Source of the DNA: Neelides folsomi
Lineage: Eukaryota; Arthropoda; Collembola; Neelipleona; Neelidae
Length of the DNA: 64,000 nt
Reading direction: 5' to 3'
NCBI GenBank assembly: GCA_034687125.1
Contig: JAQGBZ010000193.1
Location: forward strand, 54,838-118,837
Shown: piece by piece, positions 11,401 to 25,032 of the stretch
Position numbering within the stretch: the first letter of the stretch is position 1
Layout: every line of letters begins with the position of its first letter
The notes under the pieces: generated by a model
Seen by the model: the letters and a program-made list of their open reading frames with translations, nothing else
The model's database searches: none
Told to the model about the DNA's origin: nothing
Program-made: the position numbers and the translations under genes

Positions 11401-14400
11401 GTGGATTACAGTTCTAACTTCATTTGACAATGGAAAATTGTTTAAACTGAGCTGCATTCATCTTTTTTGCATAGTAGTGAACAATAAATATATATCATTA
11501 TTTTCATTAAGATATGAATTGTATTAGTATTTACATAACCGACAATAGTTTGTATAGCTCATATTGGAATGTGTAGACAAATCCTCGCTTTATCTCAATA
11601 AGAGGAACCTGAACAATTAATTCAATGTTAGGGTAATAACCCTGATTGAGATTGTTATTCTTATAGGGCTTCAATGGGTTTATGATACTCATTTAAAGAA
11701 CTTGTGTATCTCTCCCACTCCACATTCTCCTTTTCATTGTGGGAATTTTCTCGTGAGCAGCAAGGTCTAATTAGAAACAAGATTCGAGGTGACAGTGAGA
11801 GAGTAAGATTATTTAAAGCACATGATGTGCATAAATTACCTTATTGTGCCATTTAGGAGCTTCAAGCGATTTCAGATCCTTTCAATTGAATCCATATCAA
11901 TACATGGGTAGCATGCCTACTTCTCTTTTTTCCCTACTAAAGGCTTTACATTTTGCACAAGAGGATAAATCGATAAGGGTTGGAAAGATAAATACTTATA
12001 AGGGTCAACTGTCAACCTTTTCATTCAACTAACTGTGTTCTATAATAGAGAATATTTACACTGTTGGATTCTTTACAAATTGTTTCCTACACAAAAAAAT
12101 CAATTGCTCGAGGGGTCGAGGGCTGTGATTAATTCCTGTATAGATTATTCATTTGGGCATTTATATAGTAAGTATTTTTATACAAACTGATTGTTGATTT
12201 TAAAATATTTCAATTTTAAAATCAATTCACCTAATCTATCTTCTTCGTTATATTATAGATGTAAAGAATAGCTAAATAAGTAACAAGTATAGAGCAATAT
12301 TTTTTTAATATTTACTACCAATATAAAATAATAGTTTATAAATAGTTATATCGCTCATTAAATCTTTTGATCATAAGCATTTTTTAATTAATAATGTTTG
12401 ATAACAATTTTTATAAAATATAAGTTTCAAAATATATGAAAAAGTTTCAACTAGACTATTAATAATTTTTCGGGCAAAAAAGTTTGAAAATTTGTACCCT
12501 ACTGATATGATATATTTTATTTTAAAATTTTTTCATTGTAACACCAATTGTTGTGCATATGAAACAAAAAAGGTATGCAACAAGTAATAAAGGAAAGTAT
12601 CAACACAATGCATGATCATTTTTCGTCTGAGATTTCGAAGACTTGATGTCGTTTTGACGTGAGCAAGTCAATAAACAGAAACAACCAAATGATTATGCAG
12701 TTCTTATTATTGAAAGCAAAAAATTAACATTCATGAACAAAACACATTTTGAAAGTTAACCCTCTGAAGTGTGTAGTACTGTAGTCCCTATTCATAAAGA
12801 AATAAAGGGTATTATATGAGTAGTTATTGATGTAAGATATTTTTTATGTTAAAAAATGTATTCGGCACTGTAAATATTGCAATATAGAGATACACGAAGT
12901 TATAGATCTGTAAAATAAGTGAGAATTTAGTTTCGACCAATATTTTCTATATAAAATTAATATTTATAATTTAAACATAGCTTATTACTTATTGTTATTA
13001 GTTAGTTATATGAGGTAAAATAGTTCTACTTGATGTCTTACTTGTCATTATGTAAGTATAAAGCTATGCACATTTTACAGAGTGGTGGAGTCTAGAATTG
13101 GAGAAATTGAAGAACAAAGCCATCATTTGAGTTGATGTGATATTTTCAATTGGTTCTAGAGAATTGTTTTGGCAAGAGAATTCCTAATTATTAGTTTATT
13201 ACAGTGAACAAATGATCGGATGCAATGGTTTAATGGCTAAATAATTATTTAGCTGAAGGCTTTTTAATCATTCACATGCAGAGATGCAGATCAATTGTCA
13301 AGACCTGCAATTCCATCACAAATGCGCCAGTCAATAAATGAAAGATCAGAGCAACCGTCTACCTTAATTTCAATAGTTAAAAATGAATTATTGAGTCTTC
13401 TCAAATTGCTAATTACAAATAGTAATTGACAAAGGGAAAAATTATCACTTGCTGAAAAATTTATTTTCATAATTTAAAATTTTCTTTTCGAAACACGCAA
13501 TACCTATGATCAGTATATCGAATGTATTTACCTATGCACATTACATAACTAGATTATATGTTATTAGTAAAAATTCTTAAAATTGAAAGTACAGATACTT
13601 CAAAACTTATCACTCACATTAATTTGTAAGGTACTTGCAGATCTTTGAATCCAGCTCTTACACAATATTTACATAGCGAATAGTAAATATTTTACTATTT
13701 TGTTTACTGTTCTTGACTGTCTTGTAGTTTTTTAATCTTTAAACCTAATTACTAACTTAATGCTAATGCAAGCTACTAACATGTAAATTTAATGAATTGT
13801 TTATACCTTTTTGGTATGCATTTATAATCCATTGATTGAAATAAACCTTCGTTATACAGATAATTTTCGTGACATAAATTAAAATACTTCACTCGATACT
13901 TGTGCCATTAACATAAAAATAGTCTATAATAGCAAATAGGGAAAAATCTAATAGTTAGAGAATTTGAAGGTCTAAAGCATAATAATTTCCAAAAGAAATA
14001 AGAATAATTATATTTAAAATTAATTAACAATACTTAAACTGGATTTGTAATGATTGAATGACCTGTAAATAATGAATTATAAAGTATTTTGATGGCTTTG
14101 ATGGTCAATAAATTTTTAACAGCCGTCTTGTTACGATTGTTCTAACAGGTCTGTAATAGATACTTTTACTTAATCATGCCACTAACTGTTGGCTTAATAA
14201 GGTAAAGATACACCCTTCCTCATTATATCAACATTTGGCTTATAAGATTTGAGTACCTGTATAATTCATATGCCGATATAATGCCCATATTATCTTATTG
14301 TTTTTATATTCTAATAAGTATTCCAATATATTATATACATACTACATAAAACTTAAGTAACATACCTAGGTACATAAGTACTTATGGTTAGTTAATAAAT

Positions 14401-17400
14401 AAATGTAGTGGTCTGGTCTGGTGGTTGGTGTCAGTGCATTAGATACATTGCGTTCCAATACATTGACATTCTGATTGATGAAAGTGATGTGATTATTGGT
14501 ATGCATCTACTTTTCTATTTTTTAATGGATTGATGATTCAATCTCATATACAAAGATTACAAGTACGCACTCATACCTATTAAAGTAAGTACATTTAAAA
14601 ACAACGGTCGTGTGCATTCATCATATCTATTTATTTTCTATCCAACATGGACATAATGAGCGTTAAATTGACTTCATTTCCATCACCCCAGTGTCAATTA
14701 AACTTGTAAACATCCACCCAACACGTCTCCACACTCAAAAGTTAAATATTAAAATGAACGGGATGAGATACACAAAACTCTTCGCAACACCTCCCAATGA
14801 CTTTTGAGGTTTGAGGTTTTGAGGTGGAAAGTCAATCGTTGTTTCTAACATGAGTGGGACGAATTTGTTGGCAAAGGTTGTTAATCTTCATAAATAATCA
14901 AACATTTCATTTGACCATTTGAACCATATTATTTATTTATATCTTTCATACCTTACGCATTCACGTAAGATTTAACTCAAATGATTTTATGAAGTGTATC
15001 TTTGCATGCGAATTTGGCTATTTGGGAATATGAGATTATCTCTTTTTGCATCACATTGTGTAGGAATGTAAAGTTGCGAAAATGTTCACAATCTAAATTA
15101 AGAGTTCAACTCGCTCAATTGAATCTTGAAATCATTAATTACGAATATGGTTTTGATAGAATTGCAATGATTCACTTTATTTATTGAATCAAGATAGCAT
15201 TCATTCAGGTTGTGAACTCGCTCATTTGATAATCTGCCAAAATCGTTTAAATATTATGACAATTCAGAGTAACACTTTTATGATGACGGATCAAATTAAC
15301 AGCCCAATAGTTATTACAAGAAATACTTTCTCTACATACTTGCATACTCTCTATATTACTTATTACTTATTACTCATTAAGATATTACATCCTTTAAATG
15401 ACAATGCATATGTATATTTTTACCCTTTTTTACTTTACGCTACATTTAACAAAGAATTCATTCGAGTAATTGTAAAAGACTCATTTCTTAATTAACTCAA
15501 AGGATTGATATACTTGGAAAGGCAAAGTGACACTACGCTTTAATTGACAATATTTATTCAAAGAAAGGGATAATAAACGTAAAATTTTAACGCATTTAGG
15601 TCAATAAACACAAATGTGCATTTCAACAAAGTGGTTATTTATTTTACTTGCGATTTGCGAATCAAATCAAAAAGAGATCGAAGCATTCTTATAATATTTC
15701 CAAATCTAATCAGAAATAAGCACAAAATGATGTAGAAATAAACTGGAATTTTATCCTTTATTTAATTAAAATGGGCTAAAGGTTTAAAAAGATATTTGCG
15801 TTTAATTATATAATGCTAACAAGAAAGGTAATTGTAAAAGATAACACTGTATATAAATCATCTGTAAGGTAAGCATAAAAATTAAGGTGTTCTCACGTTC
15901 TCAGAGTGGTCTGTTTAAACAATGTGATAGGGTGTCCAAAACATATCATAATTATTATGCAAAATGGAATTAAATGTTGACTCTGATTTATCGCATCCAG
16001 ACGAATATCTCCTGTGTGGGGTCAAATATGATTTTGAAACATGAGTCCAAAAGGGGAGTGAAGTGGATCATACCTGCTGCAGGTATTTTAAGTAGATAAA
16101 AGTGCGAGTGGGCGAAGTCAGTGAATTATCGTTATGGATCTCCCTCCCATTCAGTAAAGATTAAATCATTTGGGTTTACATTGAGGCAATATTGGATTTA
16201 TGGGCTTAAAAACTTGCTCCACTTCAAGGGTCAAGCAACTTCTATTTTCAATTTTTAAATCAAACCTTCCCAAGAAAACTCGTAAATGAAGATCTAGTAA
16301 TATACGTAACTATAATAAAGGTTAGCAAAGTCAATTATGGCTGCTTCATATGTATATGAGTGTTAGTTAACCAAATCCTAAACCTCCTCAATGCCTTTCA
16401 AAATGAATAACGACGGGGAAGGGAAAGAATTGAAAGAAAAGTCTAATTACCAAACCTGCAATATCCTAATCAATAATCTCAATTAATCGTCAGTTGTGGC
16501 TTGTGGTGCTCAACCGTAAGTCTTATGAACAAAACAATGGTTAATGGGCGTTCTTTATTTAAATTTCTAATAAATGGGTTTGTCGAGTTGAAGACAAAAG
16601 CGAATTTTCGATTGTTTCCTGCTTTTCTAATTGTCAATTACTAAATATTCCTTTGCAGAAATGTTTAATTTAGTCCTGTTCAAATTCTTACTCGGTTTGC
16701 ACAGAGTAATACAATTTTAATACATAATACATCATATTTATTAATAATTTGTCTAATAATAATAACTAATAAACTATTCAATTTAAAATTCATGAGGTTT
16801 AAATTCGTTAATGTACAGTAGTAATGTTGGTATTATGTAGGTATTTACACTACATAAGAAGGAGTAAAAGAAGAATACATAGTTATAGGAAATACAGGTA
16901 TTACTTTATTTATAGGCTTAATTTATTAGGACTAATAAATAAAGCTTGTCCTTTCAAATTGTAGATTCAGCGGCAAGGCCAACACTTAAATTATTATATA
17001 AACGTTCAAACCCTTAGTCTTCACCATCATATCATGCGATATGAGAATGATCCAGTAAAAACAGTGAACAGAATAATATTTACTTTGAGCTTACGTTTAG
17101 ATTTAAGCATTCAAGCGCTACGCTTTAGCAGTTGAGGAAGCATCATGCCAGATGAACAATTAATTCTTCAGTTGTAGGAAAATGTTTTTAATATAAAATA
17201 CTTGGTATTATATTGCATAAATTATTTGTTAACTAAATATTCAAATCAATATTCATAGTCGTAGAATATAAGTTGTAAGATACGAATTTAGCTCATATTA
17301 TATTGCAAATAACATAAGTATTCATTTACTCATATTAGAGTAGTATTGACATTTTACCAAATATAGTACTGTAGTTATGCACATATTTATGGTAGTATAC

Positions 17401-20261
17401 TATTTATGTAATATTGTGTGGACCATATCATATATCTGACAGTACATACATCAGGAATGCATTGCGTATTATTTATTAATTGTACCAATAAAGAGAAAAA
17501 AGTAACAATTATTCGCGTTAATGTATTCTTAATTGAGGCCCGTAGGCATACTTAACATCTTGTAGAAGGATAATTAAGCAAGTAGGATTGAAATGGATAT
17601 GATAAGCTTTCAGGGTTGATCCATATACTCAATGAAATTAAGATAAGTTATTTCCGAGATTTGAAAGAAAAGCAATGTAAGTGACACCTCACAAGGCACT
17701 CAACTTTGTCCAAAATTGTAACTTGGCTTGTCTAATATACGAAAAAATCCCTTTGCTAAAATACAGCAGACACAACGGCGTGTATGATAGAATATTTTAC
17801 TTTTGGACATGTGCAAACCTACATAAATGCAATAAATCCATTATTGTGACTTGCTCACTTGATTTTAATCTTGACATTTTACAAGAGAAATACTTTTTGG
17901 TAAAGGCATAATTACATAATCTAATATATGAAGTGTGGTGCAGTTTGCAAAGCCACTCGATTCTCTCATTCTTAAACATAGCTCAGACATTCAGACATTC
18001 ACCAAAGTCAGATAATTTAAGATGAAGTGCATTATTGGGCTTGAGAGTATAAAAAATATAAAGGGACCGGTTCCTATTGTATCAAAAAGCTCCTACACGG
18101 ATTCAGTGACAGGAGATCGTCTTAATTGGGTCAAATGTGGACTCTTAAGCATTTAACCACGTAAAAAATGACATTGGGATTAACACCAGTCTTTACATTA
18201 AAATTAAATAAATTATATGCATCCTAATTAGAAATAATTATAATTTAGATTACTTATAACAGCAAATTAAAGATACCGACCTTACTCATATAAAAAATAT
18301 TTATCGTAATTTACAAATATAATACCTATGTAGTATTGTAAGATTTTAAAGTTTAATTACTACTTCTCAATCGTATTTTGTATTTACCCTATTTTAATTG
18401 GATCAATCAGCTTGGAGCGATTTCAACTGCTAAAAATAAGAATAGAATGAGTTATTGTATAACTTCAACTTATAAAATATTTGTTTATGCTTTGAACATG
18501 CTAATGACCACCATTGAGTTTGGAATTAGAGATTGGACAACGGATGCATAATAATTTCATTGATTAGCTCATCCAATAGCGCTACTTAACTAAATTGGTT
18601 TAGAAGGTGAAATTAAAATATTTCAGGTAGATCTATTGAAATATGCAGCAAATCTATTCGCAAATAATTATAAATACACACCCATGCTACTACATAGGTA
18701 CATATGAAAATATTATATATAAAATTATCTTTGTATTTGAAATTTGATGAGGAATGCTTAAAGAATAATGGAATGAGAGAGGGGAGAGACAAATATAAAT
18801 TACAATTGTGCCTTTGTATTTAACTCTTTACCCTTTCTATCTTTCGAAGCCATTCATAGATGTTTGCCTCTTTGTTGTTATTTGCCAATTCATAAAGAAT
18901 CATTTATAATAAAGTTTATCGAGTGAGTTATATAAGCAGAAATGCATACATGGCATATACCGACAAACACAAAGTTGATCAGCACGGATTTTGTGTCCCT
19001 CGGAGGTCTTTTTCATCTGTCAAACTATACTAATTGCATTCCTAACCCTCACGCCCATTCTCACTTTTAAATCCTGATTTTTATTGCTGATACGCTTCAT
19101 AGAAGTTCATATATTTGTCAATTGGAGAAGATATGGGTGTTGTGTGAGTAAAAGTTAAATTATCATCTTTGGGAAAACGCAGACCTAAGGCCAAAAAGAC
19201 CAATTCGATTTCAATCTTTTGTGCGAGGCTTTTGAGCACCAAACAAGATTAAATTTTCACATTTATTATCCAATGATTCAAGAGAGTGAGATAATAAAAC
19301 TTTGACTTTTAAAAGGGTTTTTAATTAAATTCTCCCTAAACGAATTTTTAATTCTGAAAAGAGAACGTGTGTGTTTTGCAATTGGCGTGTTGAAGTGAAA
19401 ATAGACGATTTAACTTACGCCAATTGCCTCATTTGTCTTCTCGAGTCCATTCATGATCTTTAGTTAATAAAGGGCATTATAAGATGATCTCACCCTTTGG
19501 ATCAGAATTATATGATTAATATTTATTGGAGTCTGGTCTTGGCATAACCTTAGAGGGACAGGGTCACCTAATTAAAGATATGGATTTTGAATCAGCTCAC
19601 AGCAGTAGTAGAGAGGTTGAGAGACGTTGGCCTATATTTATTCCTCTCTCCTTTTTCTGACATGGATCTCCCAGGGCACCCTTAGCACTGAGGTTTAATT
19701 GGGCGGTGGTGGTCGAATTCCTGCGAGGTAAACCAACCCAATCCCGTCAATCCATTAAATGTAAACGGTTATCAAACTCTCGTCAAATGACTATAAATCA
19801 CCGCGCATTGTTGAATAAGAACAGAGGAACAATCAATGTTTTTGAGACGCAACAGGAGGGTCAACATCTCATGTTTATTCGCTCAATCGAATGATATTGG
19901 ACCAGCGGCTTCATTTTTCCTTTTTCTCTTTCAAGGTGCCAGAGCCTGAATGTCCAATTACCTCAACTTAGAGATTATTTAATAAGATATTATATTAAAT
20001 GCAGAACCTGAACCGCTAACTGAATGCGAGACCTTTTGAGTTCTTTTTTTTTACTTCATGCAGGTACCTTTGATTTGTTTCTAATCTCTAAATGGACGGC
20101 TCAAGTGACTCAAGTCCTCCAATGCTTCCTTAAGAGATAAAACGGAAAGTGAGCGAATTGGTTATTATTCCATAATTGAATATGAAGATACTCATCTTGC
20201 CTTATAATAGTAGTTGTGAACAATTGATGGCAATTATAAAAGAATATGATCCTTATGTGTA
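8471..20261. other. Gene-poor region of about 11.8 kb
   Basis: I could not find any ORF here with recognisable protein features or any set of exons that join. Composition alternates between very AT-rich stretches and somewhat GC-richer patches, for example 8.5-9.2, 10.5-11.8, 16.0-16.7 and 18.9-20.1 kb. The patches could be regulatory sequence or non-coding transcripts, but nothing in the sequence proves it. A short ORF at 8497..8730 lacks neighbours, signal or homology. Confidence 0.5.
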
Positions 20262-20651
20262 CAGGGTGAGGCTAAAGTCGCTTCGTTTTGTTCAAAATCA
20301 ATCATATCTTTTTTATTCTTTAATAGATTTTTATTAAAATGGCTGGTATCTTCCTTAGAGTATATCATATCATATAAAAATGAAATTTAACTGGTTAATT
20401 AAGGTAAATCTTGGCTTCGATACACAGAAAACCTCCTTTCTGAAGTCCTTTTCTGCGGGAAATCACGTTTTCTCAAAGAAAAGTGACTGTCGTTTATTTA
20501 ATGTTTAGCCTGTTTAACCATTTCGGCTTATATTTGGATACATAATATATTGATATATTCCCCATCGAATTGCTATCATAAAAGATTTTTATCAATAATC
20601 ACCTTTAAGTTATTAAATGATTAAAAACGAAGCGACTTTAGTCTCACCCTG
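20262..20651. mobile_element. MITE of Tc1/mariner type, 390 bp
   Basis: Near-perfect terminal inverted repeats of about 30 bp: the left end reads CAGGGTGAGGCTAAAGTCGC and the right end is its reverse complement with one mismatch. The element is flanked by TA at 20260..20261 and 20652..20653, the duplication made by Tc1/mariner transposases. The interior is AT-rich and has no transposase ORF, so it is non-autonomous. Confidence 0.88.
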
Positions 20652-20653
20652 TA

Positions 20654-21072
20654 TGGATTTTTATCAAACCTATCTATAATTGCAGTTAATCATCCATGAT
20701 TCCTAATAAGGTTCCTTACAATGCTTAATTTCCACACTCTAACTAACATTAAGATAAAATGTATTTTTTCTTATTAGAATATCGGGGCAAAGAACAATCA
20801 ACTTTCAACTGCAGTGATAATGCACCATACGCTCCTTTATTTATTTTATCATCAATGAATATCGGAATGAATTTTTGGAATTATGGGTTTTTAATTAGCG
20901 AATTTCATAAGAACTTTGAGAACTGCTTCGTCTACTGCATCAGTAACTTCTTTTTGAAAGGAGCTCGGACATTCTTTTTTCACTCCCTCTGTATCTCCTA
21001 ATAAATTACAAACAAAAGTTAAGTCCAATTTAACATTAATAAACATACCAATAAACCTTTTTATTAAATCAG
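20654..21072. other. Intergenic spacer
   Basis: An 80-aa ORF at 20759..21001 (+) has no signal peptide that I trust, no recognisable domain and no exon partner. I treat the stretch as non-coding. Confidence 0.45.
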
Positions 21073-22956
21073 TTAAAATAACAATATAATAATACTTTTA
21101 ATAATCGTATCCACTCCAGATTCTGAATGTGCATGGGACGTTCCTTTCTTTCCAGATTGTGCCAAACTGTTGGCGTCTGCAGATCCAATATCTAATATTC
21201 AAAAGGAAATGATAAAATTATGATTACCAATAAGCAGATGTTAAACAACTAATAATCCTATTTACTTAAGGATTGTATTATTTCAAGTTCATGAAAGTAA
21301 TTGCCCTTTATTTGTAAAAAGAGCGAAACCATATTTAAGAAACTTTTTAATATTCATATCAACTTTTTCATATAAAAAAGATGATAAAGAGAAAAAAGTT
21401 TCCAAATTATTGAATAAGCAGAATTGATAAAGTTTTGTGCCTCCGGTTATCAACGAAAGCGCATTGGCTTGTGAATAGCCTTCATATCCAGAAATTGCAA
21501 TCGCATTATGAACTTTGTGCGATCTTTTTTCTCGTAGATGTTCAGAAGGAGGGGAAGAAGTTTCTTCGGAAATTGGTGACGTCGTTGGTCCGACATTCGA
21601 ATCGGTCGAAGAAATCTTTTCATTATGTCCCAAGCTGCTCTTACTGTCACTTTCATTCAACTTCGGTTTGGTCATTTGAGTCAATGAAGTATCATTCTTT
21701 GTGTCATTCATTGACGGGATTTTATTTGTTGTTCCAAGGAGAGCCTCCTTAAGGGTTTCTTTAATTGCCTTTGTTAAAGATACTTGTGTGCTGACGATGT
21801 CAACAGAACAACCTTCAGGCAATCCTCTTTTTGTTCCTGGTATTGAAAAAACAAATAATTACAACTAATTGTATGTGATATAATTGAAAAGCTATAAATC
21901 TTTTATATAATAAAATATGATGAGCTAATTGTTGGGTCTAAATCATGAGATTACTTTGTGAATTATATGACGTTGCGCTTCCTTGGGCAATGGCTAAGCT
22001 TCCCCCAATAGCTGCTGATTGTTGATTTGCTGAGCCTCCTTCAAATACACATAAGTAGATTGAATTGATGTTTGTAACTTTGAAATGATTTTTAAAAAAT
22101 GAATCTTTACCGATAGCTGTGGCCGCTCCATTTGCAATGGATGAACCTTCACCTTGAGTTACAGCCAATGAGTTTTGTGAAGCATGCCCATCTTTTAAAA
22201 TTTATAAAATCATAAATAAATCATTTATAAATTTATAATAATATAGAGGTAAATACTTATTTCAGTTCAAGTTTATAATTAATGGATAAATAAGAAGTGA
22301 GAATTAATGATGATGAATTACTGAATGCGTTGGCTTTTCCGTCGGCTAAAGATGTTCCACCAAAACCAGAAATTGCAGCCGAATTTTGTTGAGCATTTCC
22401 TTTATTTAAATATAAATTATAAATTACATTAAAATATTTTATTATGTTCTTATAAAATGTCAAAATACCATTGAATGCAGTTGAAGTTCCCTGTGCAAGT
22501 GCTAATCCATAATTTCCTGCAGCTGCTAAAGATGCCTGAGACGCCAAGTTGGGTCTGCCTCTTAAACCTATTTATTTTATGATTCTATCATCGAATTTAT
22601 GAGAATGCCAAATTTTGTTATAAAGTACCAAACAAATTTGTAATTTTATTTTTAATAAATTGAATGCCAAAATGCTTGATAATTCAATTACCTTCTAAAT
22701 ACGCACTTCCTGCAGCAAGTGACGTTCCTCCTGGATGGTCACTAAAAGCATTCGAAGATTGACCAACAATTGTTCTAACTTCATAAAAGTAAAAATAAAA
22801 AGCTTGAGTATTTATTCAAAGACAATTTATTGATACAATTAGAATTTTTATATCAAAATTTTTTTAAATATATTCCAAACAAATATTCTCACTTTGAGCC
22901 CCTTGAGATAGTCCAATTATTGAAAACACTGTAAAAATTGTATTGAATTTATTCAT
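21073..22956 (-). CDS. Secreted Gly/Ala/Ser-rich modular protein (silk-like), eight or more exons
   Basis: Minus-strand exons: 22893..22956, 22692..22778, 22469..22567, 22322..22399, 22111..22191, 21955..22038, about 21441..21836 and 21073..21191. Every junction is phase 1. Exon 1 is a signal peptide (MNKFNTIFTVFSIIGLSQG). Exons 2-6 each encode one 26-33-residue module rich in G, A, S, N and Q, such as SAAISGFGGTSLADGKANAF and SLAVTQGEGSSIANGAATAI. Exon 7 encodes a hydrophilic Ser/Thr/Lys-rich stretch and KRSHKVHNAIAISGYEGYSQ. Exon 8 is another module ending in a hydrophobic tail (IIKSIIILLF), possibly a GPI signal. The exon 7 donor is uncertain: a phase-correct GC donor after 21441 gives 335 aa, and a GT donor after 21330 would add a less likely tail. 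I do not recognise the family. Structural secretion is an inference from composition. Confidence 0.7.
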
Positions 22957-23089
22957 TATGAATTATGATTATATGTACCTATGTGTGTAATTAACTTATT
23001 AACTTTCTTTGATACACAAAATTCAACAAGAATTTTCTCTGTGAAAATAACTGACCTTTTAATCAATCACACTCGTCATTGATCAGCTA

Positions 23090-23097
23090 CTTTTATA
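23090..23097 (-). promoter_or_regulatory. TATA box of the Gly/Ala/Ser-rich gene
   Basis: Reads TATAAAAG on the minus strand, about 135 bp upstream of the start codon at 22956. It is the only strong TATA motif between this gene and its divergent neighbour. Confidence 0.5.
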
Positions 23098-23983
23098 CAC
23101 AATTAAAATCATATTAGGACTTATTGCGTCATATCAAAACAATAACAGTCTCGATTAATTGGATTTGTATAGTTATTGCAATATTTAACAAGCAATAGTA
23201 GTAGAAATAATATATTATCTAAAATTAAATGCGTTTGACAATTGCATACATTTGAAGGCTAAATGTAAGTCAAACATGACATACCGGTATATACAATATC
23301 TCATTATTTGTATTATGTACTGTACATTAATATTTTCATTTAGATTTCTCAATCATTTTAACTAAACTTAAAATTATAAACTATCCCAAATCACATGTCT
23401 CTAATAATTTTGTAAGTTAATGGCTAAGTGCTTTCAAACGACTTAAGAAGAAACTCCCTAATTGTAATGATTTGAGTCAAAAGACATTCTGTCAAGAAAT
23501 GCAAATAACAAAACAACTTGTTAGGAAAGTTTACACTTACGATTTATTAATTAGCTGGATTTTCCAAAACTTTCCACCAAGACTAATTTTATATAATAAA
23601 CATCCAATTTCATGTGTTTACTTTGTAATAAAATGATGTAACAATGATGTTAATAAACGAATTAAATGAGGCTCATTGAAAATGTTTATATTTCTTACCT
23701 TGTGATCATCTTTGTTCATTTTAAAATTATGTAGTTTATTTGAATAATGCATATTATGTTGTGAAATATACTAGATAACACTTTGATCATCGACCAATTA
23801 TGATTATATTTTATTTCTTACATCCGCGTTTGACATTTCAACAAAGTCATTAATGAACTTTAGTATATTTCCAAATCATTGAAGCTTAAATAGCGGCCTC
23901 AAACAAATATTAAATTAAGATATTGATTCGGGTTTATTTCTGCTTTGAATAAAATAGTTCTAATGCCCATATTTGTATTCAAG
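23098..23983. other. Spacer between divergent secreted-protein genes
   Basis: AT-rich, with no ORF or repeat that I can support. It should hold the control elements of the gene at 23984 and possibly of its divergent neighbour. Confidence 0.45.
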
Positions 23984-24526
23984 ATGTTCCATTTGTTTGT
24001 AATTTTATTTATCATGCAATCGTCTTTAGGTAAAACATAATTTTCTACTGCTTATTAAAATTTATAGTCAGCTTTATAAACAAATAATTATATTTTAGAG
24101 GCGCATATTTGAATAAATAATAATATGCAATGGTTTAATGGCATTAACGGTGTACAATTTTTGTCACTTTGAATAGGGAGAATTGAAGAATTGAATTCGG
24201 TGACAACTTCTTTTGCATCTTCTGGATTCAGGGGACATTCGGTAGCAACAGGATATGCTGGAGGAGGATCAGCCACAGCAATTACAAAAGATTACGGCAC
24301 GGCCATTTCTAATATTTATACTCCAGGTTGAAAATAATATTATGTTAATCAATGCAACTTTGATCTTGCTCATCATTAGTATTTACAATGATTTCAGAAA
24401 ATAACGATCTAATTGACTATTTTATATTGATATTTATTAGACTATAATCCTAACGTTTTTCAAGATCAAAATACAGCTATTACTGGAAATCATGGAACTT
24501 CAATCGGAGCAATCAATGGCAAATAA
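23984..24526 (+). CDS. Small secreted Gly/Ser/Thr-rich protein, 93 aa
   Basis: Exons 23984..24029, 24177..24326 and 24441..24526; introns are GT-AG and phase 1. The signal peptide is MFHLFVILFIMQSSLG. The mature part contains VTTSFASSGFRGHSVATGYA, GGGSATAITKDYG and a C-terminal NTAITGNHGTSIGAINGK. An in-frame upstream ATG at 23963 would add MPIFVFK; I preferred 23984 because it has A at -3. The make-up resembles one or two modules of the gene at 21073..22956, including the alternating hydrophobic/Gly/Ser pattern, the exon phase and the signal-peptide exon. I do not recognise the family. Probably extracellular. Confidence 0.72.
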
Positions 24527-25032
24527 ACCTTTGTTTAATTAACAGATAATTAGCATTTATTATTTACTCTGTTCCAGTTTAACACATCACTAAAATTTCA
24601 TTAAAATAAGTATAACATATTATGTAGCATACTATATAATAAGTAATATGTACTAAAATTGAATGCAATAAAAAGAATCTTTCTCTTTCCTCTACTTTCT
24701 AAAATCTTTTCAATTTTGAAAAAAACAAAGAGTCTTATAGTCATTCCTTACAATATTATGTACAAATTACCTAAATCAAGAATTTTTCTCATCTATCATC
24801 TATTAGTGATTCATAAAACTGTGAATCATATGCATATTAAAAGGCTCATTATTTTGACATTTGGGCAATCTCGGGAAACTGGAAGGTTGAAATTAAGGAG
24901 TTTAAGTCCAAGATTAGAAGACTAATGAGCGTAAAATGAAAGCAGGACATATATTATCCAATTCACTTGTTTCCCAACAGCCCATCATAGAAAATACTCT
25001 CTAGGGTCTCCAAGTTTTCAAGAATCTTTACA
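24527..25032. other. Spacer between two same-strand secreted-protein genes
   Basis: Holds the 3' UTR of the 93-aa gene and the promoter of the next. The ORF at 24659..24925 (+) encodes an AT-driven, Lys/Ile/Leu-rich peptide without support and is left out. Confidence 0.45.
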
